DNA of 64,000 nt from JAJYUU01 sp963822955 (GTDB lineage Bacteria; Actinomycetota; Actinomycetes; Streptosporangiales; Streptosporangiaceae). Both the position numbers and the translations under genes were made by a program. The stretch spans positions 1,240,001 through 1,304,000 of the forward strand of contig CAWGJS010000002.1 of the NCBI GenBank assembly GCA_963822955.1, in the 5' to 3' direction. This document shows positions 53,241-61,906 of the stretch, in pieces; positions within the stretch are counted from its first letter, which is position 1; every line of letters begins with the position of its first letter. Below the pieces are notes generated by a model. The model was not told the DNA's origin, ran no database searches, and worked only from the letters and a program-made list of their open reading frames with translations.

Positions 53241-53268
53241 TTGACATATGCCCACGGTGCTGTAGAAG
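53241..53268 (+). promoter_or_regulatory. Promoter of the LsrK/LsrF operon
   Basis: TTGACA (53241-53246) and TAGAAG (53263-53268) are separated by 16 bp, close to the sigma-70/HrdB consensus. It precedes the first gene (53395) by about 125 bp and directly follows the inverted repeat. Confidence 0.6.
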
Positions 53269-53394
53269 GATCGTACCCAATCGAAGCACCGCAACTGTCC
53301 CGGCCTACCGGCGGCGGCAAGCCGGGGAAGCTGTGGCCGACGGGTCATGATGCCTGCTACGTCGCAGCCGTCGGCACGACACCCAGGAGGTCCG

Positions 53395-54195
53395 ATGACG
53401 GCATCCGAGGGACCTGCACCGGACGGCTCGCTCAGTCTCGGCCTGGACGGAGCCGCGATCATCGTCACTGGTGCCGGCAGCGGTATCGGCGCCGCCACGG
53501 CGCGCCGCCTCGGCGCAGCGGGCGCGAGCGTGGTGCTGGTCGGGCGGCGTGCAGACCCACTCGCCGAGCAAGCCGACCTGATCACGAAAGCGGGCGGAGA
53601 CGCGTACTTCGTACCCGCCGACCTCGCCGAGCCAGACAGCCCGCACCGGGTCGCATCCGCGTGCCGGGAGCGGTACGGCCGGATCGACGCGCTGGTGAAC
53701 AACGCCGCGGTTGTCAGGCACCTGCCAATCGGCGACTGGACGACCGAGGGCTTCGACGAGCACTTCGCAACCAACGTCCGGGCGCCGTACTTCCTGATCC
53801 AGGCCGCGCTGCCGGACCTCCTGCGGTCGCCCGTCAAGGCAATCGTCAACATCAGCTCGTCGTCCGGCGCGTTGCAGCTCGTCGGCCAGTCTGTCTATGG
53901 CACGACCAAAGCGGCGGTGGACTACCTGACCAAGACCCTGGCCGGAGAGCTCGCGCCTTCCGGCATCCGGGTCAACTGCATCGCGCCGGGACCGATCGAC
54001 ACTCCCATCCACGCCACCTGGGCAGACGATCTCGACGCGGCGTACCGGTGGCTAGCCGAGCAGGTCCCGCTCGGCCGGATCGGCGCCGCCGACGAAGTCG
54101 CGTTCTGGATAGCACTGCTGCTCAGCCCGCTGGCGTCGTTCCTCACCGGAGCGGTTATCCCGCTGGATGGCGGCCAAGTGCTGCACCGTGAGTGA
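53395..54195 (+). CDS. SDR-family oxidoreductase (first gene of LsrK operon)
   Basis: A 266-aa short-chain dehydrogenase: IIVTGAGSGIG, NNAA, IVNISSSSGA (Ser), YGTTK (Tyr/Lys) and the GPIDTPIHATW loop. Substrate unknown; in this setting a sugar or sugar acid is likely. ATG at 53395 has GGAGGTCCG directly upstream; the frame is open to 53347 but the extra part is not family-like. Confidence 0.88.
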   Translation: MTASEGPAPDGSLSLGLDGAAIIVTGAGSGIGAATARRLGAAGASVVLVGRRADPLAEQADLITKAGGDAYFVPADLAEPDSPHRVASACRERYGRIDALVNNAAVVRHLPIGDWTTEGFDEHFATNVRAPYFLIQAALPDLLRSPVKAIVNISSSSGALQLVGQSVYGTTKAAVDYLTKTLAGELAPSGIRVNCIAPGPIDTPIHATWADDLDAAYRWLAEQVPLGRIGAADEVAFWIALLLSPLASFLTGAVIPLDGGQVLHRE

Positions 54196-54292
54196 CGTTC
54201 TAGGCGAATCCAGCTCTTGCGGGAAGCCTCCAGTTCCCCCATGATTGAGCAAATGTCCCGCCTATGAGCGAAAGCCCAGCGGAGGCGTATCC

Positions 54293-55426
54293 GTGGTCGA
54301 GCTGTGGGGACGGCACTGGTCGCGGTCTGATCTGCTGGCGCGCGTCGGCCGGCTGGACCAGCTGGCCGGCGTGCAGCTGCTGCAAGCCGGCGACGGGACA
54401 GAACGCGGCGTTCGACTACTCCGGTTCGCGACAGGCGCCGGTTTCGACTTCGAGGTTCTCGTCGACCGCGGATTCGACGTCGGCCGCGCCTGGCTCGGCG
54501 GGCGGCCGCTCGCCTGGTGGTCCCCCGTCGGCCTGGTCGGCCCGTGGTACTACGAGCCGGCCGGCATCGGCTGGTTCCGCGGCTTCCCCGGCGGCCTCGT
54601 CTCCACCTGCGGCCTCGATCACATGCTGCTCGGCGGGACCGATGATGCGACGGTCTTCAACTATCCGCACCGCAAGACCGAGACCTACGGCCTGCACGGC
54701 AGGTACACCGGGCTGCCGGCCCGGCTGGCGGGTTACGGCACTACCTGGCACGGCGACGACTGCGTGCTCTGGGCGGAAGCGGAGATCGCGCAGATGGCGG
54801 TCTTCGGCGAGCAGCTTGTGCTCACCCGCAGGATCGAGGCCGATCTCGGCGGGACCTCACTGCGGATCAGCGACACCGTGACCAACGCGGGCGCGACTGC
54901 CTGCCCGCACATGATGCTCTACCACTGCAACGTCGGCTTCCCGGTAGTAGACGACGGTGCCGAGCTCAGCTATCCCGCACCGACTGGCAGCTGCGTCAGC
55001 GAGGCGAGTACCGAGCAGTACCGGACGCTCGCCGCGCCTGAGCCCGCCTACGTCGAGCAATGCTACGAGCACGACATGGCCCCGAGCCGCGACGGTTACG
55101 TGCGCGCAGCCGTCCTGAACCGGGCGGCCGGGCTGGGCGTTTACCAGCGGTACCGGCGTGACCAGCTGCCCCATCACATCACCTGGCGACAGCTTGGCGC
55201 CGGAACCTACGTGGTCGCGATGGAGCCGAGCACGAACCGGGACGCGGGGCGGTTTGACGCCCGCGAACGCGGCGAGCTGACCTACATGGCGCCCGGCGCG
55301 CAACGTCACTATGACCTGGAAGTCGGCGCGCTCAGCGGCGCCGAGGCCATCGACGAGTTCGCTGACCAGGCCCGCGCGCTCGCGGCCGCCAGCGTCACCG
55401 AGACCGCGACCGGAGCGACGGCATGA
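54293..55426 (+). CDS. DUF4432 aldose-epimerase-like protein
   Basis: A 377-aa protein of the DUF4432 group (galactose mutarotase-like supersandwich). It starts VELWGRHWSRSDLLARVGRLDQLAGV, with GFDFEVLVDRGFDVGRAWLGGRPLAWW, GGLVSTCGLDHML, YGLHGRYTGLPA (His region) and YVVAMEPSTNRD. Family members are thought to be mutarotases, making a sugar ready for the next enzyme. GTG at 54293 follows GGAGG; the TTG at 54245 has weaker support. It overlaps the epimerase gene by 4 bp. Confidence 0.85.
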   Translation: MVELWGRHWSRSDLLARVGRLDQLAGVQLLQAGDGTERGVRLLRFATGAGFDFEVLVDRGFDVGRAWLGGRPLAWWSPVGLVGPWYYEPAGIGWFRGFPGGLVSTCGLDHMLLGGTDDATVFNYPHRKTETYGLHGRYTGLPARLAGYGTTWHGDDCVLWAEAEIAQMAVFGEQLVLTRRIEADLGGTSLRISDTVTNAGATACPHMMLYHCNVGFPVVDDGAELSYPAPTGSCVSEASTEQYRTLAAPEPAYVEQCYEHDMAPSRDGYVRAAVLNRAAGLGVYQRYRRDQLPHHITWRQLGAGTYVVAMEPSTNRDAGRFDARERGELTYMAPGAQRHYDLEVGALSGAEAIDEFADQARALAAASVTETATGATA

Positions 55427-56187
55427 CACCCGCAGCGCCGCAGCCAAGCACTGCGAGACTACCGCGGCTGTCAGCCGGGATCCTGACCGCGGACCTGACC
55501 AGGCTCGGCGCCGAGATGGACGTGCTCCGAGGCCGCGCGCAGTGGGCGCACGTCGACGTGATGGACGGCAGCTTCTGCCCGCAGATCACGGTCGGCCCGG
55601 CCTTCGTCGCGTGCGCCGCCTCGACCGGCGTGCCGATCGATGTGCACCTCATGGTCGACGAACCCGCTCGGTTCCTGCCAGAAATCGTGCGGGCCGGCCC
55701 GGCCATCGTCACGGTGCACGCCGAGGCAAGCAGGCATCCGCACCGGATTCTGCAAGAGCTCACGGCCCTGTCCGCAGACAACCGGCCATTGCTCCGCGGC
55801 TACGCCATCAACCCGGGCACCCCGGTTCATGTCATCGAGCCGGTGCTAGACCTCATCGACCTCGTGCTTGTGCTGGCGGTCAACCCTGGCTGGCCCGGCC
55901 AGGCTCCGGCTGCCAGTACCGGGCGCCGCATCGCCGCGGCCCGCGAGATCGCCGTCGCCGCCAACCGGCCCATTCTGATCGGCGTGGACGGCGGCGTGAC
56001 GCTTCGCAACGCCGCCGAGGTATCCAGCTGGGGCGCTGACGTCGTCGTCAGCGGCAGCGCGATCTTCGACGGCCGCGACGCTCCCGGCAACCTCGCCGCC
56101 ATGCTCACTGCTCTTGGCGCCCTGCCAGATGCGATATGGGACGCCAGCCAGCCTGTCCCGGCTCACAGCTCAGGAGGTACTGCGTGA
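55423..56187 (+). CDS. Ribulose-phosphate 3-epimerase-like protein
   Basis: A 254-aa TIM-barrel of the RPE family. It shows LSAGILTADLTRLGAEMD, the metal-site HVDVMDGSFCPQITVGP, VDVHLMV-type IDVHLMVDEP, LVLAVNPGWPGQ and GVDGGVT, that is the His, Asp and Asp positions of the active site. The usual FVPN after DVMDG is FCPQ, and MSVNPGFGGQ is LAVNPGWPGQ, so the substrate may be a different ketose phosphate. ATG overlaps the upstream stop. Confidence 0.87.
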   Translation: MTPAAPQPSTARLPRLSAGILTADLTRLGAEMDVLRGRAQWAHVDVMDGSFCPQITVGPAFVACAASTGVPIDVHLMVDEPARFLPEIVRAGPAIVTVHAEASRHPHRILQELTALSADNRPLLRGYAINPGTPVHVIEPVLDLIDLVLVLAVNPGWPGQAPAASTGRRIAAAREIAVAANRPILIGVDGGVTLRNAAEVSSWGADVVVSGSAIFDGRDAPGNLAAMLTALGALPDAIWDASQPVPAHSSGGTA

Positions 56188-56717
56188 CCGACAGCACCGG
56201 ATCGACCGACAGCGCGGGACGCATCGTCACCCCGCGTACTCCAATGATGATCTCCCAGATCGCGATCGTGGTACGCGATATCGAGAAGTCGCTTAAGGCT
56301 TACACCGAGAACCTCGGCTGGGGCCCGTGGAGCGTCTTCGACTACAAGCCGCCGCTCCTGCACGACACGATGGTCCGGGGCGAGCCCGTCGAGTACCGGA
56401 TGATTGGCGCCGAGACGCACGTCGGCGATCTGGGCTTCGAGCTCATCCAGCCGGTCAGCGGCCCGAGCATCTATCAGGAGTACCTCGACACATTCGGCGA
56501 GGGTGTCCAGCACATCGCGTGCATGAAGCACTCGGACGACGAGAGCGAGCTGCTGAAGGAGCACTGGCGCGAGCGCGGCGCCGATGTGCTCATGAGCGGC
56601 CGCATCGGCGAGTCGATTGAGTTCTACTACCTGGACACCGGCCCGATCATCAGGTGGATCCTGGAGTCGGGAAACGGGCACGCCATCGAGCTTAAGCCGA
56701 GCTACGTCTACCCGTGA
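56184..56717 (+). CDS. VOC-family (glyoxalase-like) protein
   Basis: A 177-aa vicinal-oxygen-chelate protein: ISQIAIVVRDIEKSLKAYTENLGWGPWSVFDY, LGFELIQPVSGPSIYQEYLDTFGEGVQHIACM and YLDTGPIIRWILESGNGHAIEL. These resemble the methylmalonyl-CoA-epimerase-like Glyoxalase_4 group. The metal His and Glu of the second half (VQHIAC, AIEL) are present. It may isomerise a keto-phosphate. GTG at 56184 overlaps the preceding stop. Confidence 0.83.
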   Translation: MTDSTGSTDSAGRIVTPRTPMMISQIAIVVRDIEKSLKAYTENLGWGPWSVFDYKPPLLHDTMVRGEPVEYRMIGAETHVGDLGFELIQPVSGPSIYQEYLDTFGEGVQHIACMKHSDDESELLKEHWRERGADVLMSGRIGESIEFYYLDTGPIIRWILESGNGHAIELKPSYVYP

Positions 56718-57799
56718 TACTGCGCCAGCCAGTGCGAGTACTCGCCATCGGTGATCCGTACATGCCGGTCGGTAGCTTTGCCGATGCGCTAGCGAGCCTC
56801 GGTGCGGCAGTCACCGTCACGCAGCTGCAGATCAGCCGCACGGATGCCGAGCCGCCGCGGACAGCGTCAGAGCGCAGGCTTCGCGAGTATGCCGGTGACC
56901 CGGCCGAGGTCGCGCGCGCCGCGACGGGTCACGACGTCCTCGTCCTGCACGGCGCCCCGGTGAGCGCCGAGGTGCTCGACACGCCAGGCCTGCGGCTGGT
57001 CTGCTGCGCGCGTGGCGGCCCCGTCAATGTGGACGTGGCGGCGGCAACCGAGCGCGGCATCCCGGTCGTGACCACGCCAGGCAAGAATGCACAGGCGGTC
57101 GCCGAGCTGACGATCGCGTTCGCGCTGATGCTCATCCGCGGCGTGCCGCGGGCGAGCCGGTACATCATCGACGGCGGCCCGCTTGCGGAGTCGGCATTTG
57201 AGGGCCGCGAGTTCTTCGGCCGGGAGGCGCGCGGCATCACCCTTGGCCTGGTCGGCCTCGGCCATGTCGGCCAGCAGGTCGCGAGCCGGGCGGCCGCGCT
57301 CGGCTTCACGGTGATCGCGCACGACCCGATCCCGCCTGCCGTCACACCCGGCGGCGTCGCCCTGGTCAGCTTCGACTCGCTGCTGGCCGAGTCCGACATC
57401 GTGTCCGTGCACGCCAGGGCCACGGCGGAGAACAGGCACTTCTTCGGCGCCAAGGAATTCGCGCGAATGAAGCCCCGCGCGTACTTCATCAATACCGCGC
57501 GCGAGTCGCTCGTGGACGAGGCAGAACTCGCTGACGCACTGCGCCGCGGCCACCTGGCCGGCGCCGCGCTTGATGTCCTCGAGCGGCCCGGCGACGGCGC
57601 CAGGCATCCGCTCCTCGAACTGCCCGCCGTCGTCATCACCCCGCACATCGGGGGCGCCACCCAGGAGACTCTGCTGCGCGGCGCGCGGCAGGCGGCCGAC
57701 GCTATCGCCGACACGCTAGCGGGCCGCCGGCCCGCGGCGGTGGTCAATCCCGAGGTGTTCGACCGTGAGACGGGCGGCACGGAGGAGGGCCGGCCATGA
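56714..57799 (+). CDS. D-isomer-specific 2-hydroxyacid dehydrogenase
   Basis: A 361-aa NAD-dependent dehydrogenase. The Rossmann motif is GLVGLGHVGQQVASRAAALGF, with RPG-type AGHDVLVLHGAPV early on, the Arg in INTARESLVDEAEL, Glu near DVLERPG and His in PHIGGAT. All catalytic residues (Arg, Glu, His) are present. It oxidises or reduces a 2-hydroxy acid, perhaps a sugar acid. ATG/GTG starts and the 4-bp overlaps on both sides show translational coupling. Confidence 0.88.
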   Translation: MILRQPVRVLAIGDPYMPVGSFADALASLGAAVTVTQLQISRTDAEPPRTASERRLREYAGDPAEVARAATGHDVLVLHGAPVSAEVLDTPGLRLVCCARGGPVNVDVAAATERGIPVVTTPGKNAQAVAELTIAFALMLIRGVPRASRYIIDGGPLAESAFEGREFFGREARGITLGLVGLGHVGQQVASRAAALGFTVIAHDPIPPAVTPGGVALVSFDSLLAESDIVSVHARATAENRHFFGAKEFARMKPRAYFINTARESLVDEAELADALRRGHLAGAALDVLERPGDGARHPLLELPAVVITPHIGGATQETLLRGARQAADAIADTLAGRRPAAVVNPEVFDRETGGTEEGRP

Positions 57800-59355
57800 G
57801 CGGAAGCTACCTGCTGGCTATCGACGCGGGTACCGGGAGCTGCCGGGCTCTGCTGTTCACCGAGAAGGGCGAGCAAGTCGCCTCAAGCCTCCGGGAGTGG
57901 ACCCATCGCGAGCCGCCGGACGCCCCCGGCGGCCAGGACTTCGACGTCCACGCCAACTGGCAGCTCATCACGGCCTGCATCAAGGACGCGCTCAGCCAGA
58001 TCGCTGCGACCGGCGCGGACGTCCGCGCCGTAGCGGCGACCAGCATGCGCGAGGGCATCGTTCTCTACGACGGCGCCGGCCGCGAGATCTGGGCCTGCCC
58101 GAACGTGGACTCCAGGTCCGGGCAGGAGGCCGTCGAGCTCATCGCCGAGGGAGCGGCCGAGCAGATCTACGCCGAGGGCGGCGACTGGGTCTCCATCACC
58201 ACGCCGGCCAGACTGCGGTGGCTGGCCAGGCACCGGCCGGACATCCTGGCCGCGGCCCGCGGCCTGGGGATGCTTAGCGACTGGATCGCCACCCGGCTGT
58301 CCGGAGTCCTGGCCACCGAGCCGTCCTGCGGGTCGAGCTCGGGCATGTTCTCGCTGGCCGACCGCATGTGGTCAGCGAAGATCGCGGCGATCTGCGGCCT
58401 CGACGCTGACGTGCTCCCGCCGGTCAGGAATCCCGGAACCGTGATCGGCGCGGTGACACGGGCGGCTGCCAGCGAGTCGGGCCTGCGCGAAGGGACACCA
58501 GTCGTCGCCGGTGGCGCGGATACCCAGCTCGGCCTGCTCGGTGTCGGCGCGAGGCCAGGCGAGTACACGGTGGTAGGCGGCACCTTCTGGCAGAACACGG
58601 TCCTCCTCGACCGGCCGCTCGTCGACCCCCAGATCCGGCTGCGGACCCTGTGCCACGTGGTACCCGGCCAGTGGATGCTGGAAGGGATCGGCTTCTACTG
58701 CGGGATGAGCATGCGCTGGTTCCGCGACGCGTTCTGCGCCGCGGAGGTCGCCGAGGCCCGCAGCCGGGGCCTCGACCCGTACATCGTGATGGAAGAGGCG
58801 GCCGCTCAGGTGCCAGCCGGCTCTGGTGGCACGATCGCGATCTTGTCCAACGTGATGAACGCGCGGCGCTGGGCGCATGCGAGCCCGTCGTTCCTCCAGT
58901 TCGACCTGGCCAATCCGGCTGGCTCAGGGCGGGCCGCCTGCGTCCGCGCGATCGAGGAGGCGGCTGCGTTCGTTGCCCGCGGCCACCGGGACATCATCGC
59001 CGAGCTGGCCGGCAGCAGCTTCACCGAGCTCGTCTTCACTGGCGGCGCGGCTAAGGGGACGCTCTGGCCGCAGATCATGGCCGACGTCCTCGGCACGCCC
59101 GTACATGTGCCGGGAATGACCGAGAGCAGCGCGCTGGGCGCGGCCATCTGCGCTGGGGTCGGGGCGGGCATCTACAGCGGACTGTCCGAACTTGAGTCCG
59201 ACCTGCGGCCCCGTTCCCGCACTTATCTTCCTGATGCCGCAACGGTATCGATTTACGACCAGCGGTACGCCGTCTGGCAGCAGGTGTATCAGCGGATGCT
59301 CGCCATGTGCGACGACGGCCTGCTCAGCCCGCTCTGGCGGGCGGCAGGTGCCTAG
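57796..59355 (+). CDS. LsrK-like FGGY kinase (autoinducer-2 kinase family)
   Basis: A 519-aa FGGY carbohydrate kinase, matching E. coli LsrK in length (about 530) and motif order. Shared parts are LLAIDAGTGSCRALLF, DVHANWQLITACIKDAL, ATSMREGIVLYDGAG with IWACPNVDSR, MLSDWIATRLSG, GTPVVAGGADTQLGLLG, VVGGTFWQNTV, MRWFRDAFCA, VFTGGAAKGTLW and TESSALGAAI. Together these point to the LsrK branch rather than xylulokinase. LsrK phosphorylates AI-2 (a DPD form); a different small ketose is possible. It is followed 52 bp later by the LsrF-like gene. Confidence 0.85.
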   Translation: MSGSYLLAIDAGTGSCRALLFTEKGEQVASSLREWTHREPPDAPGGQDFDVHANWQLITACIKDALSQIAATGADVRAVAATSMREGIVLYDGAGREIWACPNVDSRSGQEAVELIAEGAAEQIYAEGGDWVSITTPARLRWLARHRPDILAAARGLGMLSDWIATRLSGVLATEPSCGSSSGMFSLADRMWSAKIAAICGLDADVLPPVRNPGTVIGAVTRAAASESGLREGTPVVAGGADTQLGLLGVGARPGEYTVVGGTFWQNTVLLDRPLVDPQIRLRTLCHVVPGQWMLEGIGFYCGMSMRWFRDAFCAAEVAEARSRGLDPYIVMEEAAAQVPAGSGGTIAILSNVMNARRWAHASPSFLQFDLANPAGSGRAACVRAIEEAAAFVARGHRDIIAELAGSSFTELVFTGGAAKGTLWPQIMADVLGTPVHVPGMTESSALGAAICAGVGAGIYSGLSELESDLRPRSRTYLPDAATVSIYDQRYAVWQQVYQRMLAMCDDGLLSPLWRAAGA

Positions 59356-59407
59356 CACACGATTCCGGCCAGCCTGGCTGGCGCCGATTCAGGAGGCAAC
59401 GACCCCC

Positions 59408-60293
59408 ATGGCCGACAACGAGGAGCTCACCAGCGGAGCGCGGTTCCAGTCGCAGGTGCCCGCGAAGCCGCAGGTCAATCCACTCAAGGGTGCGGGCGCC
59501 CTGGACTGGGGCATGCAGAGCCGGGCTCGCCCGGGTGTTCCGGCCGACGACGAACCGCACTGTGATGCTCGCGATCGACCACGGCTACTTCCAGGGACCA
59601 ACCACGGGCTTGGAGCGCGTCGACCTGTCGATCGTGCCGCTGCTGCCGTTCGCGGACGCCCTGATGGCGACCCGTGGCATAGTCCGCGCCACCATCCCGG
59701 CCACGTCCGGGGCGCCGGTCGTGCTGCGCGCCAGCGGCGGCCCCAGCATCCTGCGCGAGCTGTCCAACGAGCAAGTCGCCGTCGCGATGGATGACGCGGT
59801 CCGGCTCAACGCCGCTGCTGTCGCCGTGCAGGTGTTCATCGGCGGGGAGTTCGAAAGCCAGTCCGTGCGCAACATGACCATGCTGGTCGACGAGGGCCTG
59901 CGGGCGGGCATGCCGGTGCTCGCCGTGACCGCCGTCGGCCGCGAGCTGACGAGGGACGCCCGCTACCTGCGGCTGGCCGTCCGCATCTGCGCCGAGCTAG
60001 GCGCGCAGGTCGTGAAGACGTACTACTGCGCAGAGGACTTCGACACGGTGACCGCGGGCTGCCCGGTGCCGGTCGTGATGGCGGGCGGCAAGAAGCTGCC
60101 CGAGCTCGAGGCTCTGACGATGGCGTACAACGCCATCGAGGGCGGGGCGGCCGGCGTCGACATGGGCCGCAACATCTTCCAGAGCGATCATCCGGTCGCG
60201 ATGATGCGTGCCGTCCGTGCGGTGGTACACGAGTCGGCCAAGCCGCAGCGCGCCTACGAGGAGTTCGTGCGGCCGGCCATGCCGGGCAACTAA
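59408..60293 (+). pseudogene. LsrF-like thiolase/aldolase, one frameshift
   Basis: A protein of about 295 aa after repair, very close to E. coli LsrF, which cleaves 3-hydroxy-5-phosphonooxypentane-2,4-dione onto CoA. Shared parts are LKGAGALDWGMQSRLARVF, RTVMLAIDHGYFQGPTTGLERVD, MDDAVRLNAAAVAVQVFIGGEFE, the active-site Lys in AQVVKTYYC, VMAGGKKLPE and GVDMGRNIFQS. An extra G in the GGG at 59523-59525 breaks the frame just after MQSR. ATG at 59408. It lies between the kinase and the permease, as the lsr thiolase does in its operon. Confidence 0.87.
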
Positions 60294-60325
60294 GGCATCC
60301 GCTTTACCTACAAGGAGGCAAGACC

Positions 60326-61837
60326 ATGACCCAGTCCACCAGCCCCGCTGATATAAGCCCGCCGGGCGAAGCCGGCGCCCATCTGAAGACCAACGCGATC
60401 AGGCTGCCTGGCGTGCTCATGCAGAGCGTCACCAGCATCGCGCCCGCCATCGCCGGCTTGTTCACGGTGCCGTTCATCGTGCTTAACGCCGGAGTCAGCG
60501 CGCCGATGGCCTACCTCGGCGCGTTCGTGATCGCGTTGCTGCTCGGCTACGTGCTCGCGCAATTCAGCAGGCACCTGTCGTCAACGGGCAGCTACTATAC
60601 GTTCGTCTCCCGCTCACTCGGCGGCCGCTGGGGCTTCCTGGTGGCCTGGGTCTACCTGCTGTTCTACCCCGTGGTCATCGCGCAGGTCGGGTCGTTCATG
60701 GGCTCCACCCTTCAGTCGACGCTGAAGGCAGAGTGGAACATCACCTTCGAGTGGTGGTGGTTCATGGTCTTCCTCATCGCGTTCGTGGCCTGGACCGCAT
60801 GGCGCGGCGTCGAGCTGTCGGTGAACCTGCTCATCGTGCTCGGCCTCTTCGAGGCCGTGATCGTCTTCGCGCTCGCCATCAGCGGCTTCGCCAGCCCGGG
60901 CACCGGTGGGGTGAACCTGAACTGGATCTCCAACTCCTTCCATAGCGGACACTTGCACGGCCTGTTCCTAGGCGTCGTGTTCGCCATCTTCGCGATCACG
61001 GGCTGGGACGCTGCGGCCCCGCTGGCCGAGGAGAGCCGTGATCCGAAGCGGACCGTCCCTCGGGCTGTCATGGGCTCCATCCTCATCATGGGCGTTTTCC
61101 TCGTGGTGGTCTCCTGGGGCCAGACGACCGGATGGGGCACCACGAAGCTCGGCGCGTTTGCCAGCTCGGCTCAGCTGCCGGCGTTCGTTCTCGGCCAGCG
61201 CCTCTGGGGCGGTGCCTGGATTCTCGTCCTGCTGGCGCTGTTCAACTCGGCGATCGCGGTCTCGATCGCGTGCACGAACGCGTCGACCAGGTTCCTGTAC
61301 GGCATGGCCCGGGCCAAGGCGCTGCCCTCCTGGCTGCTGAAGGTACACCCGAAGAACCAGACGCCGACCAACGCCGTGATCGCCCAGACCGGCGTCAACA
61401 TCGTGCTCGGCCTCCTCCTGCCCCTCGCCATCGGCGTGGCCAACGTCTACAACGTGACCGGTACGTGGTTCACGTTTGCGCTGGCGTTCGTCTACATCGT
61501 GGCGAACGTGGGGCTGTACGTGTTCTACCGCCGTGAGCACCCGACCGAGTTCGGCTGGGGCAGGCATGTGGTGATCCCGGCCATCGGCTCGATCGCGCTG
61601 GCCGTGGTTGTCTACTACTCGGTCGTGCCGCTGCCGCCGTGGCCGATCTCAGCAGCGCCGTTCGTCGTGCTGATCTGGCTCGCCATTGGCATAGCGGTCG
61701 TCTTCGTTGTCTACCGTGGCCGGCGCGCAAACGACCTGGCCCTCGCCGGGATCGCGATGGGCGAGGCCGTCGAGCACGCAATCGAAGAGCGCGTGCTGGC
61801 ACACGACCAGCTGCCGCCGCCAGACGGCGAGAGGTAG
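60326..61837 (+). CDS. APC-family permease
   Basis: A 503-aa membrane transporter with about 12 spans, from the amino acid-polyamine-organocation superfamily. First-helix region: MQSVTSIAPAIAGLFTVPFIVL. Then SSTGSYYTFVSRSLGGRWGFLVAWVYLLFY, AITGWDAAAPLAEESRDPKRTVPRAV and ASTRFLYGMARAKALPSW. It follows the thiolase by 32 bp and is the only transporter in the operon, so it probably imports the substrate (or an amino acid-linked form). This differs from the ABC importer of classical Lsr systems. Confidence 0.88.
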   Translation: MTQSTSPADISPPGEAGAHLKTNAIRLPGVLMQSVTSIAPAIAGLFTVPFIVLNAGVSAPMAYLGAFVIALLLGYVLAQFSRHLSSTGSYYTFVSRSLGGRWGFLVAWVYLLFYPVVIAQVGSFMGSTLQSTLKAEWNITFEWWWFMVFLIAFVAWTAWRGVELSVNLLIVLGLFEAVIVFALAISGFASPGTGGVNLNWISNSFHSGHLHGLFLGVVFAIFAITGWDAAAPLAEESRDPKRTVPRAVMGSILIMGVFLVVVSWGQTTGWGTTKLGAFASSAQLPAFVLGQRLWGGAWILVLLALFNSAIAVSIACTNASTRFLYGMARAKALPSWLLKVHPKNQTPTNAVIAQTGVNIVLGLLLPLAIGVANVYNVTGTWFTFALAFVYIVANVGLYVFYRREHPTEFGWGRHVVIPAIGSIALAVVVYYSVVPLPPWPISAAPFVVLIWLAIGIAVVFVVYRGRRANDLALAGIAMGEAVEHAIEERVLAHDQLPPPDGER

Positions 61838-61869
61838 CCGTCCGCCTCCCCGGGTAGCCCGCTGCCTCG

Positions 61870-61906
61870 GTAGCCCGGCCGCAGCGTAGTAGCGCGGCCG
61901 GGCTAC
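61870..61906. terminator. Bidirectional hairpin terminator
   Basis: A perfect 13-bp inverted repeat (GTAGCCCGGCCGC / GCGGCCGGGCTAC) with an 11-nt loop lies between the convergent permease and PPOX genes. The leftward PPOX stop codon (61903-61905) sits inside the right arm. It can end both transcripts. Confidence 0.82.

Noticed and set aside
53175..54191. Plus-strand frame of 338 aa over the first SDR of the lsr-like operon
   Set aside because: Arg/Pro/His-rich shadow; the frame of the 53395-54195 gene carries all SDR motifs.
57796..59355. Xylulokinase or glycerol kinase call
   Set aside because: Several LsrK-specific segments (such as TSMREGIVLYD and MRWFRDAFCA) are present, and the LsrF-like gene follows.
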